A stretch of 64,000 bases of DNA. Origin: Polaribacter sp. Hel1_33_78. Its GTDB lineage: Bacteria > Bacteroidota > Bacteroidia > Flavobacteriales > Flavobacteriaceae. Numbering within the stretch: position 1 is the first letter of the stretch; each line of letters begins with the position of its first letter. The notes beneath the pieces are model-generated. The model ran no database searches and was not told the DNA's origin. It worked only from the letters and a program-made list of their open reading frames with translations. The position numbers and the translations under genes are program-made. This document shows positions 27,043 through 36,006 of the stretch, piece by piece. The stretch spans positions 1,406,001-1,470,000 of the forward strand of contig NZ_LT629794.1 in the NCBI RefSeq assembly GCF_900106075.1, given 5' to 3'.

Positions 27043-28284
27043 ATGAACGCAGAAATTATAACAATTGGGGATGAGATTTTAATTGGCCAAATTGTCGATA
27101 CAAATTCACAATGGATTGGTCAACAATTAAATAAAATCGGAGTTTCAGTATATCAAATAACTTCTATCCAAGATGATAAAGAACATATTCTAAATGCTTT
27201 AAAAGAAGCGCAAGAAAGAGTTGGTATTGTAATTATTACTGGAGGTTTAGGTCCAACAAAAGATGATATTACTAAAAAAACAATGGCAGAGTTCTTTAAT
27301 GATGGTAAAGTTAAAGAATATCCAGAGGTTGTGGTACACATTCAAAAAATGTTTAAGAAGTATAACATACCCTATAAGAAAGTGCAGCAATATCAGGCGC
27401 AATTGCCTTCAAAAGCGACTTTATTAATGAATAATTTAGGCACGGCACCGGGTATGTGGTTTTATGAAAATAATACTGTTTTTGTATCACTTCCGGGTGT
27501 GCCTTATGAGATGAAAGGTTTGATTACGCATCAAGTTTTACCAAGAATTCAGAAAAAGTTCAAGCTACCTTTTATTATCCATAAGACAATTATGACATAT
27601 GGTCAAGGAGAAAGTACGATTGCAGAAAGAATTGAAGATTTTGAAAATAATTTACCACCTGATATCAAGTTAGCATATTTACCCTCTTTTGGTAGAGTAC
27701 GTTTAAGATTATCCGCCAAAGGCGAAAATAAAGAAGTTTTGGAAACAGCTCTAAATGCAAAGGTTAATGAGGTTTATCAATTAATTCCTGAAATTATAAC
27801 AGGTTTAGACGATGATAGTTCTTTAGAAAAAAAAGTAGGCGAGTTGCTGAAGAAAAGTAACCAAACAATTGCTACTGCAGAAAGTTTAACGGGAGGTAAA
27901 ATAGCAGCAACTTTAGTATCCGTTGCAGGGTCTTCTGCCTATTACAAAGGAAGTTTTGTAACGTATTCAGCAGAAACAAAAATTAAGCTGTTAGATGTCT
28001 CTGCAGAGACTATAAAAAAACATACAGTTGTTAGTGGGGAGGTAGCTTTAGAAATGGCAAGGGGCGTCAAAGAAAAATTACAAACAAATTACGCAATTGC
28101 CGTGACTGGTAATGCGGGTCCAACAACAGATCATAATGATAAAAGTGTAGGGTTGGTTTATATTGCTTTTGTGTCAGATGATAAAGAGATTGTGCAAGAA
28201 TTTAATTTTGGTCAGCCAAGAGAAAAAGTAATCAATAGAACAGTAAGTAAAGCACTTGAAATTTTACAGAAAGAAATTCATTAA
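27043..28284 (+). CDS. cinA: CinA family nicotinamide-nucleotide amidohydrolase
   Basis: A two-domain protein of 413 aa. The N-terminal MoCF/COG1058 domain (AEIITIGDEILIGQIVDTNS, and VIITGGLGPTKDDITKK near residue 65) is an ADP-ribose pyrophosphatase-like domain. The C-terminal CinA domain from about residue 255 (TIATAESLTGGKIAATLVSVAG, and AVTGNAGPT) deamidates nicotinamide mononucleotide for NAD recycling. In some bacteria cinA is linked to recA and competence; no such neighbour is seen here. The 202-base gap upstream holds no recognised element. Confidence 0.95.
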   Translation: MNAEIITIGDEILIGQIVDTNSQWIGQQLNKIGVSVYQITSIQDDKEHILNALKEAQERVGIVIITGGLGPTKDDITKKTMAEFFNDGKVKEYPEVVVHIQKMFKKYNIPYKKVQQYQAQLPSKATLLMNNLGTAPGMWFYENNTVFVSLPGVPYEMKGLITHQVLPRIQKKFKLPFIIHKTIMTYGQGESTIAERIEDFENNLPPDIKLAYLPSFGRVRLRLSAKGENKEVLETALNAKVNEVYQLIPEIITGLDDDSSLEKKVGELLKKSNQTIATAESLTGGKIAATLVSVAGSSAYYKGSFVTYSAETKIKLLDVSAETIKKHTVVSGEVALEMARGVKEKLQTNYAIAVTGNAGPTTDHNDKSVGLVYIAFVSDDKEIVQEFNFGQPREKVINRTVSKALEILQKEIH

Positions 28285-28299
28285 AAATTGTAAAATTAT

Positions 28300-28331
28300 T
28301 TTGTTCAGAATTAGATTTATTTGTAGATTTG
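28300..28331 (+). promoter_or_regulatory. Promoter for the rpmB-rpmG-DUF4295 cluster
   Basis: TTTG at 28300-28303, 20 bases, then TAGATTTG at 28324-28331, one base off ideal spacing. The rpmB ATG is 40 bases downstream, leaving room for a short leader. Confidence 0.65.
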
Positions 28332-28371
28332 CACCTCGTTTAGAGATAACACTATAAATACTGTCGAAAAG

Positions 28372-28611
28372 ATGTCTAGAGTTTGTGAATTAACAGGAAA
28401 AAAAGCAATGGTTGGGAACAATGTGTCTCACGCTTTAAATAGAACTAAGAGAAAGTTTGACGCTAATCTAATGACCAAGCGTTTTTACATTCCAGAAGAA
28501 GATAAATGGATTACTTTAAAAGTATCTGCATCAGCTTTAAAAAATATTAACAGAAAAGGTATTTCTGCAGTTATAAAAGAAGCGAGAGCTAACGGATTTT
28601 TAACTAAATAA
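28372..28611 (+). CDS. rpmB: 50S ribosomal protein L28
   Basis: A 79-aa ribosomal protein. It begins SRVCELTGKKAMVGNNVSHALNR in the normal L28 form, followed by basic KRKFDANLMTKRFYIPEE and a C-terminal SALKNINRKGISAVIKEA. First of a cluster rpmB-rpmG-DUF4295 that is standard in Bacteroidota. Confidence 0.97.
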   Translation: MSRVCELTGKKAMVGNNVSHALNRTKRKFDANLMTKRFYIPEEDKWITLKVSASALKNINRKGISAVIKEARANGFLTK

Positions 28612-28638
28612 GCTTAAGCGATTTAAAATTTTATACAG

Positions 28639-28821
28639 ATGGCAAAAAAAGGAAATAGAGTTCAGGTAATTTTAGAATGTACAGAGCATAAAGCTTCAGG
28701 AGAAAGAGGTACTTCTAGATACATAACAACTAAGAATAAAAAGAACACTCCAGACAGAATGGAAATTAAAAAATTCAATTCTATCTTAAAGAAAATGACT
28801 GTTCACAAGGAAATTAAATAA
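28639..28821 (+). CDS. rpmG: 50S ribosomal protein L33
   Basis: A 60-aa ribosomal protein starting [18 protein letters not shown], with [20 protein letters not shown] and the C-terminal [16 protein letters not shown]. It has no zinc-ribbon Cys pairs, so it is the Cys-minus form that does not bind zinc. It lies 27 bases after rpmB. Confidence 0.97.
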   Translation: MAKKGNRVQVILECTEHKASGERGTSRYITTKNKKNTPDRMEIKKFNSILKKMTVHKEIK

Positions 28822-28873
28822 TTAAAATATCTAGAACTCAGAACAGAGCACATAGATTTAAAAAATATACACA

Positions 28874-29026
28874 ATGGCAAAAAAAACAGTAGCATCGTTA
28901 CAAACATCTTCAAAAAGATTAAGTAAAGCTATAAAAATGATTAAATCTCCAAAATCAGGAGCTTACACTTTTGTAGAATCAATCATGCAACCAGAAAAAG
29001 TAAATGACTTTTTAGCAAAAAAGTAA
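28874..29026 (+). CDS. DUF4295 family small basic protein
   Basis: A 50-aa Lys-rich protein beginning MAKKTVASLQTSSKRLSKAI and ending KVNDFLAKK. DUF4295 is a short family encoded after rpmB-rpmG in Bacteroidota. The fixed position and basic charge suggest a ribosome-associated role, which is inference. It lies 52 bases after rpmG and is followed by a strong terminator, closing the operon. Its short length makes it easy to miss. Confidence 0.92.
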   Translation: MAKKTVASLQTSSKRLSKAIKMIKSPKSGAYTFVESIMQPEKVNDFLAKK

Positions 29027-29049
29027 TATTTACTGCATAAAATACTTAA

Positions 29050-29082
29050 AGCTACTTTCTAATTTAGAAAGTAGTTTTTTTT
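29050..29082 (+). terminator. Intrinsic terminator of the ribosomal protein cluster
   Basis: CTACTTTCT at 29052 pairs perfectly with AGAAAGTAG at 29066 around a five-base loop, followed by T8. It lies 26 bases after the DUF4295 stop and separates the cluster from ftsY. Confidence 0.9.
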
Positions 29083-29310
29083 GTGCCTTATAATTCCGTA
29101 TTTTTGGTTGTTACTTAGAAGGCTTGTTTCTTTATTAAACATTGTTAGGCGGAACTTGTTTTCATATTTCACCGTTTGATGCTAAAATAAGTTGAGCACA
29201 AAAAAAGTATATCGTTTCTATAGTGAACGCTGGCAGCTTTAATGACAATTTGACCAAACCAAACAAATGGCATGTTTTTTAGCATACTATTGCATAGAAT
29301 AAAAATAAAA

Positions 29311-30264
29311 ATGAGTTTTTTTAAAAAAATATTTTCAAAAGAAAAAAAAGAAACCTTAGACAAAGGATTAGAAAAGTCTAAAGAAAATTTCTTTGGTAAG
29401 TTAACAAAAGCGGTTGCAGGTAAATCTAAAGTAGATGATGATGTTTTAGATAACTTAGAAGAGATTCTTGTAGCATCTGATGTTGGTGTAGATACCACTC
29501 TTAAAATTATTAATAGAATAGAGGCAAGAGTTGCGAAAGATAAATATGTTGGTACAGATGAGCTCAATACAATTTTGCGCGAAGAAATAGCTGGGTTATT
29601 ATCTAAAACAAATATTGGAAACGAAACTGAATTCACAATTCCAGAGCACAAAAAACCCTATGTGATAATGGTTGTTGGTGTAAATGGTGTTGGTAAAACA
29701 ACCACTATTGGTAAGTTAGCCAGTCAGTTTAAGAAACAAGGTTTAAAAGTAGTTTTAGGAGCAGCAGATACTTTTAGAGCAGCGGCGATAGATCAATTAC
29801 AAGTTTGGGCAGACAGAACAGATGTACCTATTGTACGCCAAGAAATGGGATCAGATCCAGCTTCTGTTGCTTTTGATACTTTAAAATCTGCAGTTACTCA
29901 AAATGCAGATGTTGTTATTATAGATACAGCAGGACGACTGCATAATAAAGTCAATTTAATGAACGAATTGACTAAAATTAAACGTGTAATGCAGAAAGTT
30001 GTAGAAGATGCGCCACATGAAGTTTTATTGGTTTTAGATGGTTCCACTGGTCAGAATGCTTTTGAGCAAGCAAAACAGTTTACATTAGCCACAGAGGTAA
30101 CTTCTTTAGCAGTAACCAAATTAGATGGCACGGCAAAAGGTGGCGTCGTTATTGGTATTTCAGATCAATTTCAAATTCCTGTAAAATATATTGGAGTAGG
30201 AGAAGGAATGGATGATTTACAAGTGTTTAATAAATATGAGTTTGTTGATTCTTTTTTTAATTAA
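29311..30264 (+). CDS. ftsY: Signal recognition particle receptor FtsY
   Basis: SRP-type GTPase that docks Ffh-ribosome complexes at the membrane. The N domain begins SFFKKIFSKEKKETLDKGLEK; Bacteroidota FtsY lacks the long acidic A domain, and at 317 aa this copy fits. The G domain has the P-loop VNGVGKTTTIGKLA near residue 128, the insertion-box region GAADTFRAAAIDQL, DTAGRLHNK, and TKLDGTAKGG near residue 270. The frame is open to an ATG at 29272, but the start at 29311 matches the family N-terminus. Partner RNA ffs is at 17856. Confidence 0.95.
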   Translation: MSFFKKIFSKEKKETLDKGLEKSKENFFGKLTKAVAGKSKVDDDVLDNLEEILVASDVGVDTTLKIINRIEARVAKDKYVGTDELNTILREEIAGLLSKTNIGNETEFTIPEHKKPYVIMVVGVNGVGKTTTIGKLASQFKKQGLKVVLGAADTFRAAAIDQLQVWADRTDVPIVRQEMGSDPASVAFDTLKSAVTQNADVVIIDTAGRLHNKVNLMNELTKIKRVMQKVVEDAPHEVLLVLDGSTGQNAFEQAKQFTLATEVTSLAVTKLDGTAKGGVVIGISDQFQIPVKYIGVGEGMDDLQVFNKYEFVDSFFN

Positions 30265-30337
30265 AAAAAAGTAGGAACAAATAATTAGGTATGTTCTTGA
30301 GTCGAATTTTTGTTAAACGTTAAGTTTAATTATTTAA

Positions 30338-31372
30338 CTATTTTATTGTTTTATTCTGTAAATTAGACCACAAGTTAGGGTTTGGTTTTAAATATCTTGG
30401 TTTTGTTACTTCTTCCAACCATTTTTTTGTAATAAACTCACTTTCTTGAATTCGAGAGTCTACATGTTTAAATAAATCGTTATCTAGCCACATTGGCTGT
30501 ATAGACCAGTTGACGTTAATGTAGGAGAATGCTTTTATTATATCTAGATTGTCGTTTAAGGTTTTAAGAAAAGGTATATACCATTCTTCCCATGCTTGTT
30601 TTGCTTGATTAGGATTTGTTAGAAAAGTATCTAAAAATTCCGGACCATCAAATAGAATAGGGGAGGCCTCTGCTATAAATACGGGTTTTTTGTGTTTTCT
30701 GGCAAATGCCAGCATTTCTTCGTCTGGGTTATTAAAATAGGAATAGCCACACCAATCAACTAAATGATCACCTGGATACCATTGTTCAAGAATTTCCTGT
30801 CCAGATTCTGTTCCTTTAGATTGCCAAACGAAAGCAACATTTTTCACTTTCATTTCTTCAAATTTAGAATGAATTCGTTTCCAAGAAGCTAAATATGCAT
30901 CTTTATTATAGTCGTTCCAATCCCAACCATCAAATTCGTAACCAATTCTCAGAAAAACAGGTCTTTCTATTCCTTTAATCCATTCGCCAAGTTCTTTTAT
31001 TAAATGATCATGTATTCCAATCGCTACCTTTTTTTCATGACCAACCAGAGATAATCCAATAGCAATCACACTATGCTTAAAATTGTTATCATCAATATAA
31101 CTCTTTGCACAGCTATCTTCTGCGCCCCAATTGGCAATAGTTTTAATACCGTCATTACCTTTCTGTGTATATCCATAAGATTCTGTTCCTTTAGCAAAAC
31201 TAGTATATAAAGTAATACCTGCAGGAACCTCAAAATGGTCACAATAGCCATCTGCGTAATTATCAAGACCTCCAATGGCCTTCATATCTTGACCAATGAA
31301 AAATAGACACTCTCCGTCTTTAGGCTCGAATTTAGCGATAACTGTTTTGTTTTTACTTGAGGTTTTTTTCAT
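30338..31372 (-). CDS. Glycoside hydrolase family 26-like protein
   Basis: A 344-aa TIM-barrel-type protein resembling GH26 beta-mannanases. The probable acid/base Glu is in VFLRIGYEFDGWDWN near residue 145, and the nucleophile Glu in KPVFIAEASPILFDG near residue 237. WYPGDHLVDWCGYSYF between them is typical of the family. There is no signal peptide or lipobox (start MKKTSSKNKTVIAK), so it appears cytoplasmic, unlike most GH26 enzymes that attack polymers. No SusC/SusD or other polysaccharide-utilisation gene is adjacent. Substrate unknown. Confidence 0.78.
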   Translation of the reverse strand: MKKTSSKNKTVIAKFEPKDGECLFFIGQDMKAIGGLDNYADGYCDHFEVPAGITLYTSFAKGTESYGYTQKGNDGIKTIANWGAEDSCAKSYIDDNNFKHSVIAIGLSLVGHEKKVAIGIHDHLIKELGEWIKGIERPVFLRIGYEFDGWDWNDYNKDAYLASWKRIHSKFEEMKVKNVAFVWQSKGTESGQEILEQWYPGDHLVDWCGYSYFNNPDEEMLAFARKHKKPVFIAEASPILFDGPEFLDTFLTNPNQAKQAWEEWYIPFLKTLNDNLDIIKAFSYINVNWSIQPMWLDNDLFKHVDSRIQESEFITKKWLEEVTKPRYLKPNPNLWSNLQNKTIK

Positions 31373-31985
31373 AATATTTTAACTCATGTGCAATTATAAA
31401 TAAGCGCTAGGTTGCTCGAATTTTCTGTTTTTAAAAGACTTTATTACTTGTTTGATCTTATTTTATTGAATTCTGCAATCAAATAGCTAATTTAATTTTT
31501 TTAAGTCTAGAAAAAAATAAAATTTGGGCGTTAAAATAGGTAGTGTAAAAATTCATAATAAAAAATAAAATTTCAAAACCTTCAGATATGCATGATTTTT
31601 TAGAATATAGTTTTCAGTTTCATAAGGTTATTAATACTCGTTTTTCTTTTGCTCTTTTTTTAATATTTATTGGATTAGAAATTATCTACCAAATCATTAT
31701 AAATTCTAATCGATAATTATTATTCAGGATTTGTTGTAATTTGGAAATACTAATATTGAACCTTTCTCAAAGTTCATAAATATTCAAGAGAGACTTCCAC
31801 TGTGCGTTTCTTTTAATTCCTTCTTTTAATTGCTTTTTTTAGAAGTTGGCTATAGTTACAAGTGATTAACAAAAGTTAGAATGATGCCTAAAAACTATCA
31901 ATAGAGAGAATGAGAGTATAACAAACGAGCATTTCTAGCTTCTTTTTAAATTTCATCGATTAAATTGAGTGCTCTCAACAAATGC
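31373..31985. other. Long intergenic region, mostly without recognised features
   Basis: A 613-base AT-rich gap between the GH26-like gene and the convergent end of the metallo-hydrolase gene. The only structured content I see is a 42-codon open frame at 31588-31716. No hairpin, tRNA or repeat is evident. Confidence 0.55.
31588..31716 (+). CDS. Possible small membrane protein
   Basis: An ATG-started frame of 42 aa with a polar/aromatic start (MHDFLEYSFQFHKVINTR) and one hydrophobic helix (FSFALFLIFIGLEIIYQIII) ending in NSNR, a plausible single-span protein. No promoter or family support is visible, and a chance AT-rich frame of this length is possible. Confidence 0.25.
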   Translation: MHDFLEYSFQFHKVINTRFSFALFLIFIGLEIIYQIIINSNR

Positions 31986-33044
31986 TTAAAACTCATAGAA
32001 AATTCCTTCCTCAGGAATTAAAAATTTCTCATTTGAAATTTTATAGGTGCCCAATGCTATTTTTAGATCTTTCCCAGCTTCGCCTTGTCCTTCATCAGCC
32101 AAAGCAAATGTGCCAAAATGTGTGGCTACAGATTGTTTTGTCTTTAAGTCTATATGTATTTTTACGGCCTCATTCGGATTTGTATGAATTAGGGACATAA
32201 ACCAATTGGGTTTATAAGCGCCAATTGGAATAATAGACAAGTCTAAACTCGGATTTTCATTTCCTATTTTCTTAAAAATATTTTCATCATACCCCGTATC
32301 CCCAGCAAAATAAATATTTTTAGATCCTTTAATTAAATACCCACACCAGAGTGTTTTATTTTGATCAAAAGCGCCTCTGCTAGAAAAATGCACTGCGGGT
32401 GTGCCTTTTATTTTTAGAGATTTAAATTCAATTTCTTCATCCCAATCAATTTCAATAACATTCTGAATGCCCAATCGTTTAAAAAAATGAGAGACTCCAA
32501 GCGGCACAATAAACTGAGGTGTATGTTCTTTTTGAAGGGCTAGAATGGTGTTTTTATCCAAATGATCATAATGATTATGGCTAATTAGCACAACATCTAT
32601 GTTTGGTAAACTATTAAAAGTTACGCCAGGCGGTCTGTTTCTTTTAGGACCGGCCCATTGCACCGGACTGCATCTTTCAGACCAAATGGGGTCTGTTAGA
32701 ATGTTTAGTGTATCTAACTGAATAAGAAAGGTACTGTGATTTATAAAAATTAATTTAATACTATCTGTATAATTATTCTCTATAGGGATGTCTCTAGAAT
32801 ACGTTTCGTATTCTTTAATCCATTTTGTAGGATTTCTAGTGCGCATAAATTTAAACAACTCTTTTGCACCATTTACTTGCCCTCCATTGATGTTTACAAA
32901 CTTCTTGCCATTAAAATGATCTGAAACATCACCAGAATACCTCTTTTTAAAGATTCCGCAACTAACTAAAAGAACAATTATACTCAAGAAAAAAAGAAAC
33001 CTGAACATACTTGAAATCGTTTTTTTTAATTTTTTTATTTTCAT
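31986..33044 (-). CDS. Metallo-beta-lactamase-fold lipoprotein (NAPE-PLD/UlaG-like)
   Basis: A 352-aa hydrolase with a lipoprotein signal (FLFFLSIIVLLVSCGIFKK; lipobox Cys near residue 29). The metal site has HNHYDHLDK (HxHxDH) near residue 155, the first His in FINHSTFLIQ, and AGDTGYDEN near residue 250. The motif order and the closing THFGTFALADEG match the NAPE-PLD-like and UlaG-like branch, which includes phospholipases and lactonases. It is probably anchored facing the periplasm. Substrate unknown. A -7 element lies about 38 bases upstream. Confidence 0.88.
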   Translation of the reverse strand: MKIKKLKKTISSMFRFLFFLSIIVLLVSCGIFKKRYSGDVSDHFNGKKFVNINGGQVNGAKELFKFMRTRNPTKWIKEYETYSRDIPIENNYTDSIKLIFINHSTFLIQLDTLNILTDPIWSERCSPVQWAGPKRNRPPGVTFNSLPNIDVVLISHNHYDHLDKNTILALQKEHTPQFIVPLGVSHFFKRLGIQNVIEIDWDEEIEFKSLKIKGTPAVHFSSRGAFDQNKTLWCGYLIKGSKNIYFAGDTGYDENIFKKIGNENPSLDLSIIPIGAYKPNWFMSLIHTNPNEAVKIHIDLKTKQSVATHFGTFALADEGQGEAGKDLKIALGTYKISNEKFLIPEEGIFYEF

Positions 33045-33081
33045 TCCTGTTTTTTAAGCGACAAACATCCAAGTTGATTTA

Positions 33082-33089
33082 CAAATTTA
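33082..33089 (-). promoter_or_regulatory. Putative -7 element for the metallo-hydrolase lipoprotein
   Basis: The minus strand reads TAAATTTG 37 bases before the ATG at 33044. Confidence 0.45.
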
Positions 33090-33577
33090 CAATAAAAAGT
33101 ATTTTGTAAATTATTTTGCAGTCGCAATTTATTACTTTTATCTATTCATTGGATTAAAATCTGTCCTGCACTGCTAATAGTAATTTAGGAACCAGCGATT
33201 TTCGCTAAAAGTTAAAGTCTTTATTGTTAATGGATTCTTTATTTTCTCTTTATAATCATAGAAAAGCTTCATTATATTTTTCTTTATCAAAAAAAATCTC
33301 AAAACAAAATCCTATTATCAGTGCTAAAAAAACTAAAACAGCATCTCTTTCAGCGTCTTTCGATAAAATTTTATGGGTTATTCTATACACAAGCTTTTTT
33401 TTTAAGAAGTTGTATTTATTATCTTTTATAATATTTAAATTTATAATATTTTAATGAGATCTAAAAACCCCTTAAAAGTACTAATCTTAAGTATTTGCCA
33501 TTTTTAAATAAATGTCGAAATTTTTACAATTGACTAAAAACAATCAATAGAAAGAATACCAATCATTTTAAAAGCAC
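33090..33577. other. Intergenic region without a recognised gene
   Basis: An AT-rich gap between the divergent metallo-hydrolase and rimO genes. One plus-strand frame (33224-33454) is open but of low complexity (Phe, Ser, Lys, Leu-rich) and is not accepted as a gene. Confidence 0.5.
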
Positions 33578-33585
33578 TATTTTTG
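33578..33585 (+). promoter_or_regulatory. Putative -7 element for rimO
   Basis: TATTTTTG followed by CAACC, 89 bases before the rimO ATG, leaving a leader of about 80 bases. Confidence 0.4.
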
Positions 33586-33674
33586 CAACCATTTTAATAA
33601 TTTATATTATTCGAATAATAATTTATAAAAATATACTGCCAAAAGCGATTTAGTGAAAGGCAAAAAGCTAAAAT

Positions 33675-34988
33675 ATGCGTACAAAAACCATCAAGAAAAA
33701 TAAGATCAATGTTGTTACCTTAGGTTGCTCTAAAAATATTTACGATAGTGAAGTGTTAATGGGCCAGTTAAAAGCAAATGGTAAAAACGTTGTGCATGAA
33801 GATCCTGAAGATGATGGGAATATTGTAGTTATAAATACTTGTGGTTTTATAGGGAAAGCAAAAGAGGAATCTATTGATACTATTTTGCACTACGCAAACA
33901 GAAAGGAAGCAGGAGAAATTGATAAAGTTTTTGTTTCTGGATGTTTAAGTGAACGTTATAAACCAGATTTAGAAGACCAAATACCTAATGTAGATCAGTA
34001 TTTCGGAACACATGATTTGCCAAATCTATTAAAAGTTTTAGAAGCAGATTATAAACACGAATTAATTGGAGAACGTTTAACAACAACCCCGAAACATTAC
34101 GCATATTTAAAAATTGCAGAAGGTTGCGATAGACCTTGTTCGTTTTGTGCAATTCCTTTAATGAGAGGAAAACATGTATCTACGCCAATTGAAGATATTA
34201 TTACTGAAGCAACAAAACTAGCAGAAAAAGGAATTAAAGAGGTAATGTTAATCGCACAAGATTTAACATATTATGGTTTAGATATTTACAAAAAAAGAGC
34301 ATTAGCCCAATTATTAGAAGCTTTAGCAAAAGTAGACGGAATTGAGTGGATCCGTATGCATTATGCCTTTCCAACAGGGTTTCCTATGGATGTTTTAGAC
34401 GTGATGAAACGTGAGCCAAAAGTTTGTAATTATTTAGATATTCCTCTACAGCACATTAATACAGAGTTGCTAAAATCTATGAAACGTGGAACAACGCACG
34501 AAAAAACAACTGCATTGATTCATAAATTTAGAGAAGCTGTGCCAGAAATGGCAATCAGAACTACTTTAATTGTTGGTTACCCTGGGGAAACAGAAGAAAT
34601 GTTTCAAGAATTGAAAGACTGGGTTGAAGAAATGCGATTTGAACGTTTAGGTGCTTTTGAATATTCACATGAAGAAAATACGGGAGCATATGTTTTAGAA
34701 GATGATGTGCCTGCTGAAGTAAAGTTTAAAAGAGTAAATGAAATTATGGAAGTTCAATCTCAAATTTCTTGGGAATTGAATCAAGCTAAAATAGGAAAGA
34801 CTTTTAAATGTTTGTTTGATAGAAAAGATGGCGAATATTTTTACGGAAGAACAGAATCTGATTCACCAGATGTAGATAATGATGTTTTGGTTGATGCTAA
34901 AGAGCATTACATAAAAATAGGGGAGTTTATAGATGTAAAAATTCATGAAGCTGGAGATTACGATTTGTATGGCACTCCGATGAAATAA
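33675..34988 (+). CDS. rimO: Ribosomal protein uS12 methylthiotransferase RimO
   Basis: Radical SAM enzyme that methylthiolates an Asp of ribosomal protein S12. The UPF0004 domain provides Cys18, Cys56 and Cys90 for the auxiliary cluster (VTLGCSKN, INTCGFIG, VSGCLSER). The radical SAM CxxxCxxC is CDRPCSFC at residues 151-158. The C-terminal TRAM domain begins near residue 370. IAIPLMRGKH-type features and the SKN after the first Cys favour RimO over MiaB. Length 437 aa is normal. Confidence 0.96.
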   Translation: MRTKTIKKNKINVVTLGCSKNIYDSEVLMGQLKANGKNVVHEDPEDDGNIVVINTCGFIGKAKEESIDTILHYANRKEAGEIDKVFVSGCLSERYKPDLEDQIPNVDQYFGTHDLPNLLKVLEADYKHELIGERLTTTPKHYAYLKIAEGCDRPCSFCAIPLMRGKHVSTPIEDIITEATKLAEKGIKEVMLIAQDLTYYGLDIYKKRALAQLLEALAKVDGIEWIRMHYAFPTGFPMDVLDVMKREPKVCNYLDIPLQHINTELLKSMKRGTTHEKTTALIHKFREAVPEMAIRTTLIVGYPGETEEMFQELKDWVEEMRFERLGAFEYSHEENTGAYVLEDDVPAEVKFKRVNEIMEVQSQISWELNQAKIGKTFKCLFDRKDGEYFYGRTESDSPDVDNDVLVDAKEHYIKIGEFIDVKIHEAGDYDLYGTPMK

Positions 34989-35056
34989 TAATAAGTTTTA
35001 TAATTATAAAACACTTATTCTACAAAGAGAAACGAAATGTGAGTTGCTCATTCTTA

Positions 35057-35863
35057 TCAATCATAATGATTTACCATTTCCGAGGTTAATCCTAAATAGT
35101 TATCAATTAATTGAATCAACTCTTTTGAGAGTTCTAATGTTTCATCTATAACTGCAACATTATTCATTAAAATTGAAATTTGTGTTCTAATAGCATTCAT
35201 AAGAAGTAATTTAGATGCAGGTTTCTCTAGTAAATTATTGATGTATTTTGTGATATCTGAATCTTCTTCTAATATATATTGATTAGTAGTATTCATGTTT
35301 TTTTCATATGGTACTGCTTGAGAAAATTGATTATAAACATGATAAATTTCTGGGTAGAATACATTTATAATAGCAGTTTTTGTATTAGTATGATTTTCTT
35401 CAATATAAATGAAGTAATCAATAATATTTAGGCTTAATTCTTTTTCCTGAATTAAGTCAAATTTACCAGAAGAAACAAGCTCAGAATACGTGTTGTTTAT
35501 ATTTGGAAACGTAAAGGACCTCATTAAAAAATTTAGCTTTTTGTCTAAACTATCTACTTCTAAAAAAGTTTTGTTCGTTTTATATGCCTTCATAATTGAT
35601 TGTCCAATTTCTATAGATTTAAGGCAATTATTTTTAATATATTTTATGCTACTTTTTTGATATTCTATATCCTCAACAATATTAATTAAGTACCAATTTT
35701 CTTTTTTCGTATTTTCTTTCTCTTGATTCCAATTATTAAATTGTAGTGCAAGCAAAATACCAACCATTACTAAAATAATTTCTCCAAAAGCATACATTAA
35801 ATATTTTCTTAATCTATTCTTCGTAATGTGTTCTTGTCTAATTTTTCTGAATAAATGTATCAT
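35057..35863 (-). CDS. DUF6090 family membrane protein
   Basis: A 268-aa protein with the family start: a short basic region (MIHLFRKIRQEHITKNRLRKY), then one membrane helix containing MYAFGEIILVMVGILLALQ and the following FNNWNQEK. The rest is helical and probably periplasmic. Many paralogues exist per genome in Flavobacteriaceae. It stands alone here. Function unknown. Confidence 0.88.
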   Translation of the reverse strand: MIHLFRKIRQEHITKNRLRKYLMYAFGEIILVMVGILLALQFNNWNQEKENTKKENWYLINIVEDIEYQKSSIKYIKNNCLKSIEIGQSIMKAYKTNKTFLEVDSLDKKLNFLMRSFTFPNINNTYSELVSSGKFDLIQEKELSLNIIDYFIYIEENHTNTKTAIINVFYPEIYHVYNQFSQAVPYEKNMNTTNQYILEEDSDITKYINNLLEKPASKLLLMNAIRTQISILMNNVAVIDETLELSKELIQLIDNYLGLTSEMVNHYD

Positions 35864-35980
35864 TAGTTCAATCTTAATTTTAAAGATACTAAAAAAACAT
35901 AACGCATTAAAAACGAAAAGGATTTTGTGTTAGAAAAACACTATTAGGATATTAATCAATTAAAATCAAATGAAAAAAAT

Positions 35981-35988
35981 TATATTTG
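35981..35988 (+). promoter_or_regulatory. Putative -7 element for glmM
   Basis: TATATTTG ends 18 bases before the ATG at 36007 and 12 before the in-frame ATG at 36001, so the leader would be very short. Confidence 0.55.
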
Positions 35989-36006
35989 TTGTGAAAAATA
36001 ATGACA

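Noticed and set aside
33224..33454. A 76-codon plus-strand open frame in the gap before rimO
   Set aside because: Low-complexity composition rich in Phe, Ser, Lys and Leu, no recognisable family, TTG start and no promoter at a sensible distance. Likely chance in AT-rich DNA.
34990..35019. Hairpin after rimO (AATAAG with CTTATT around an AT palindrome)
   Set aside because: Almost entirely A:T pairs, with a bulge and no T tract; too weak to call a terminator.
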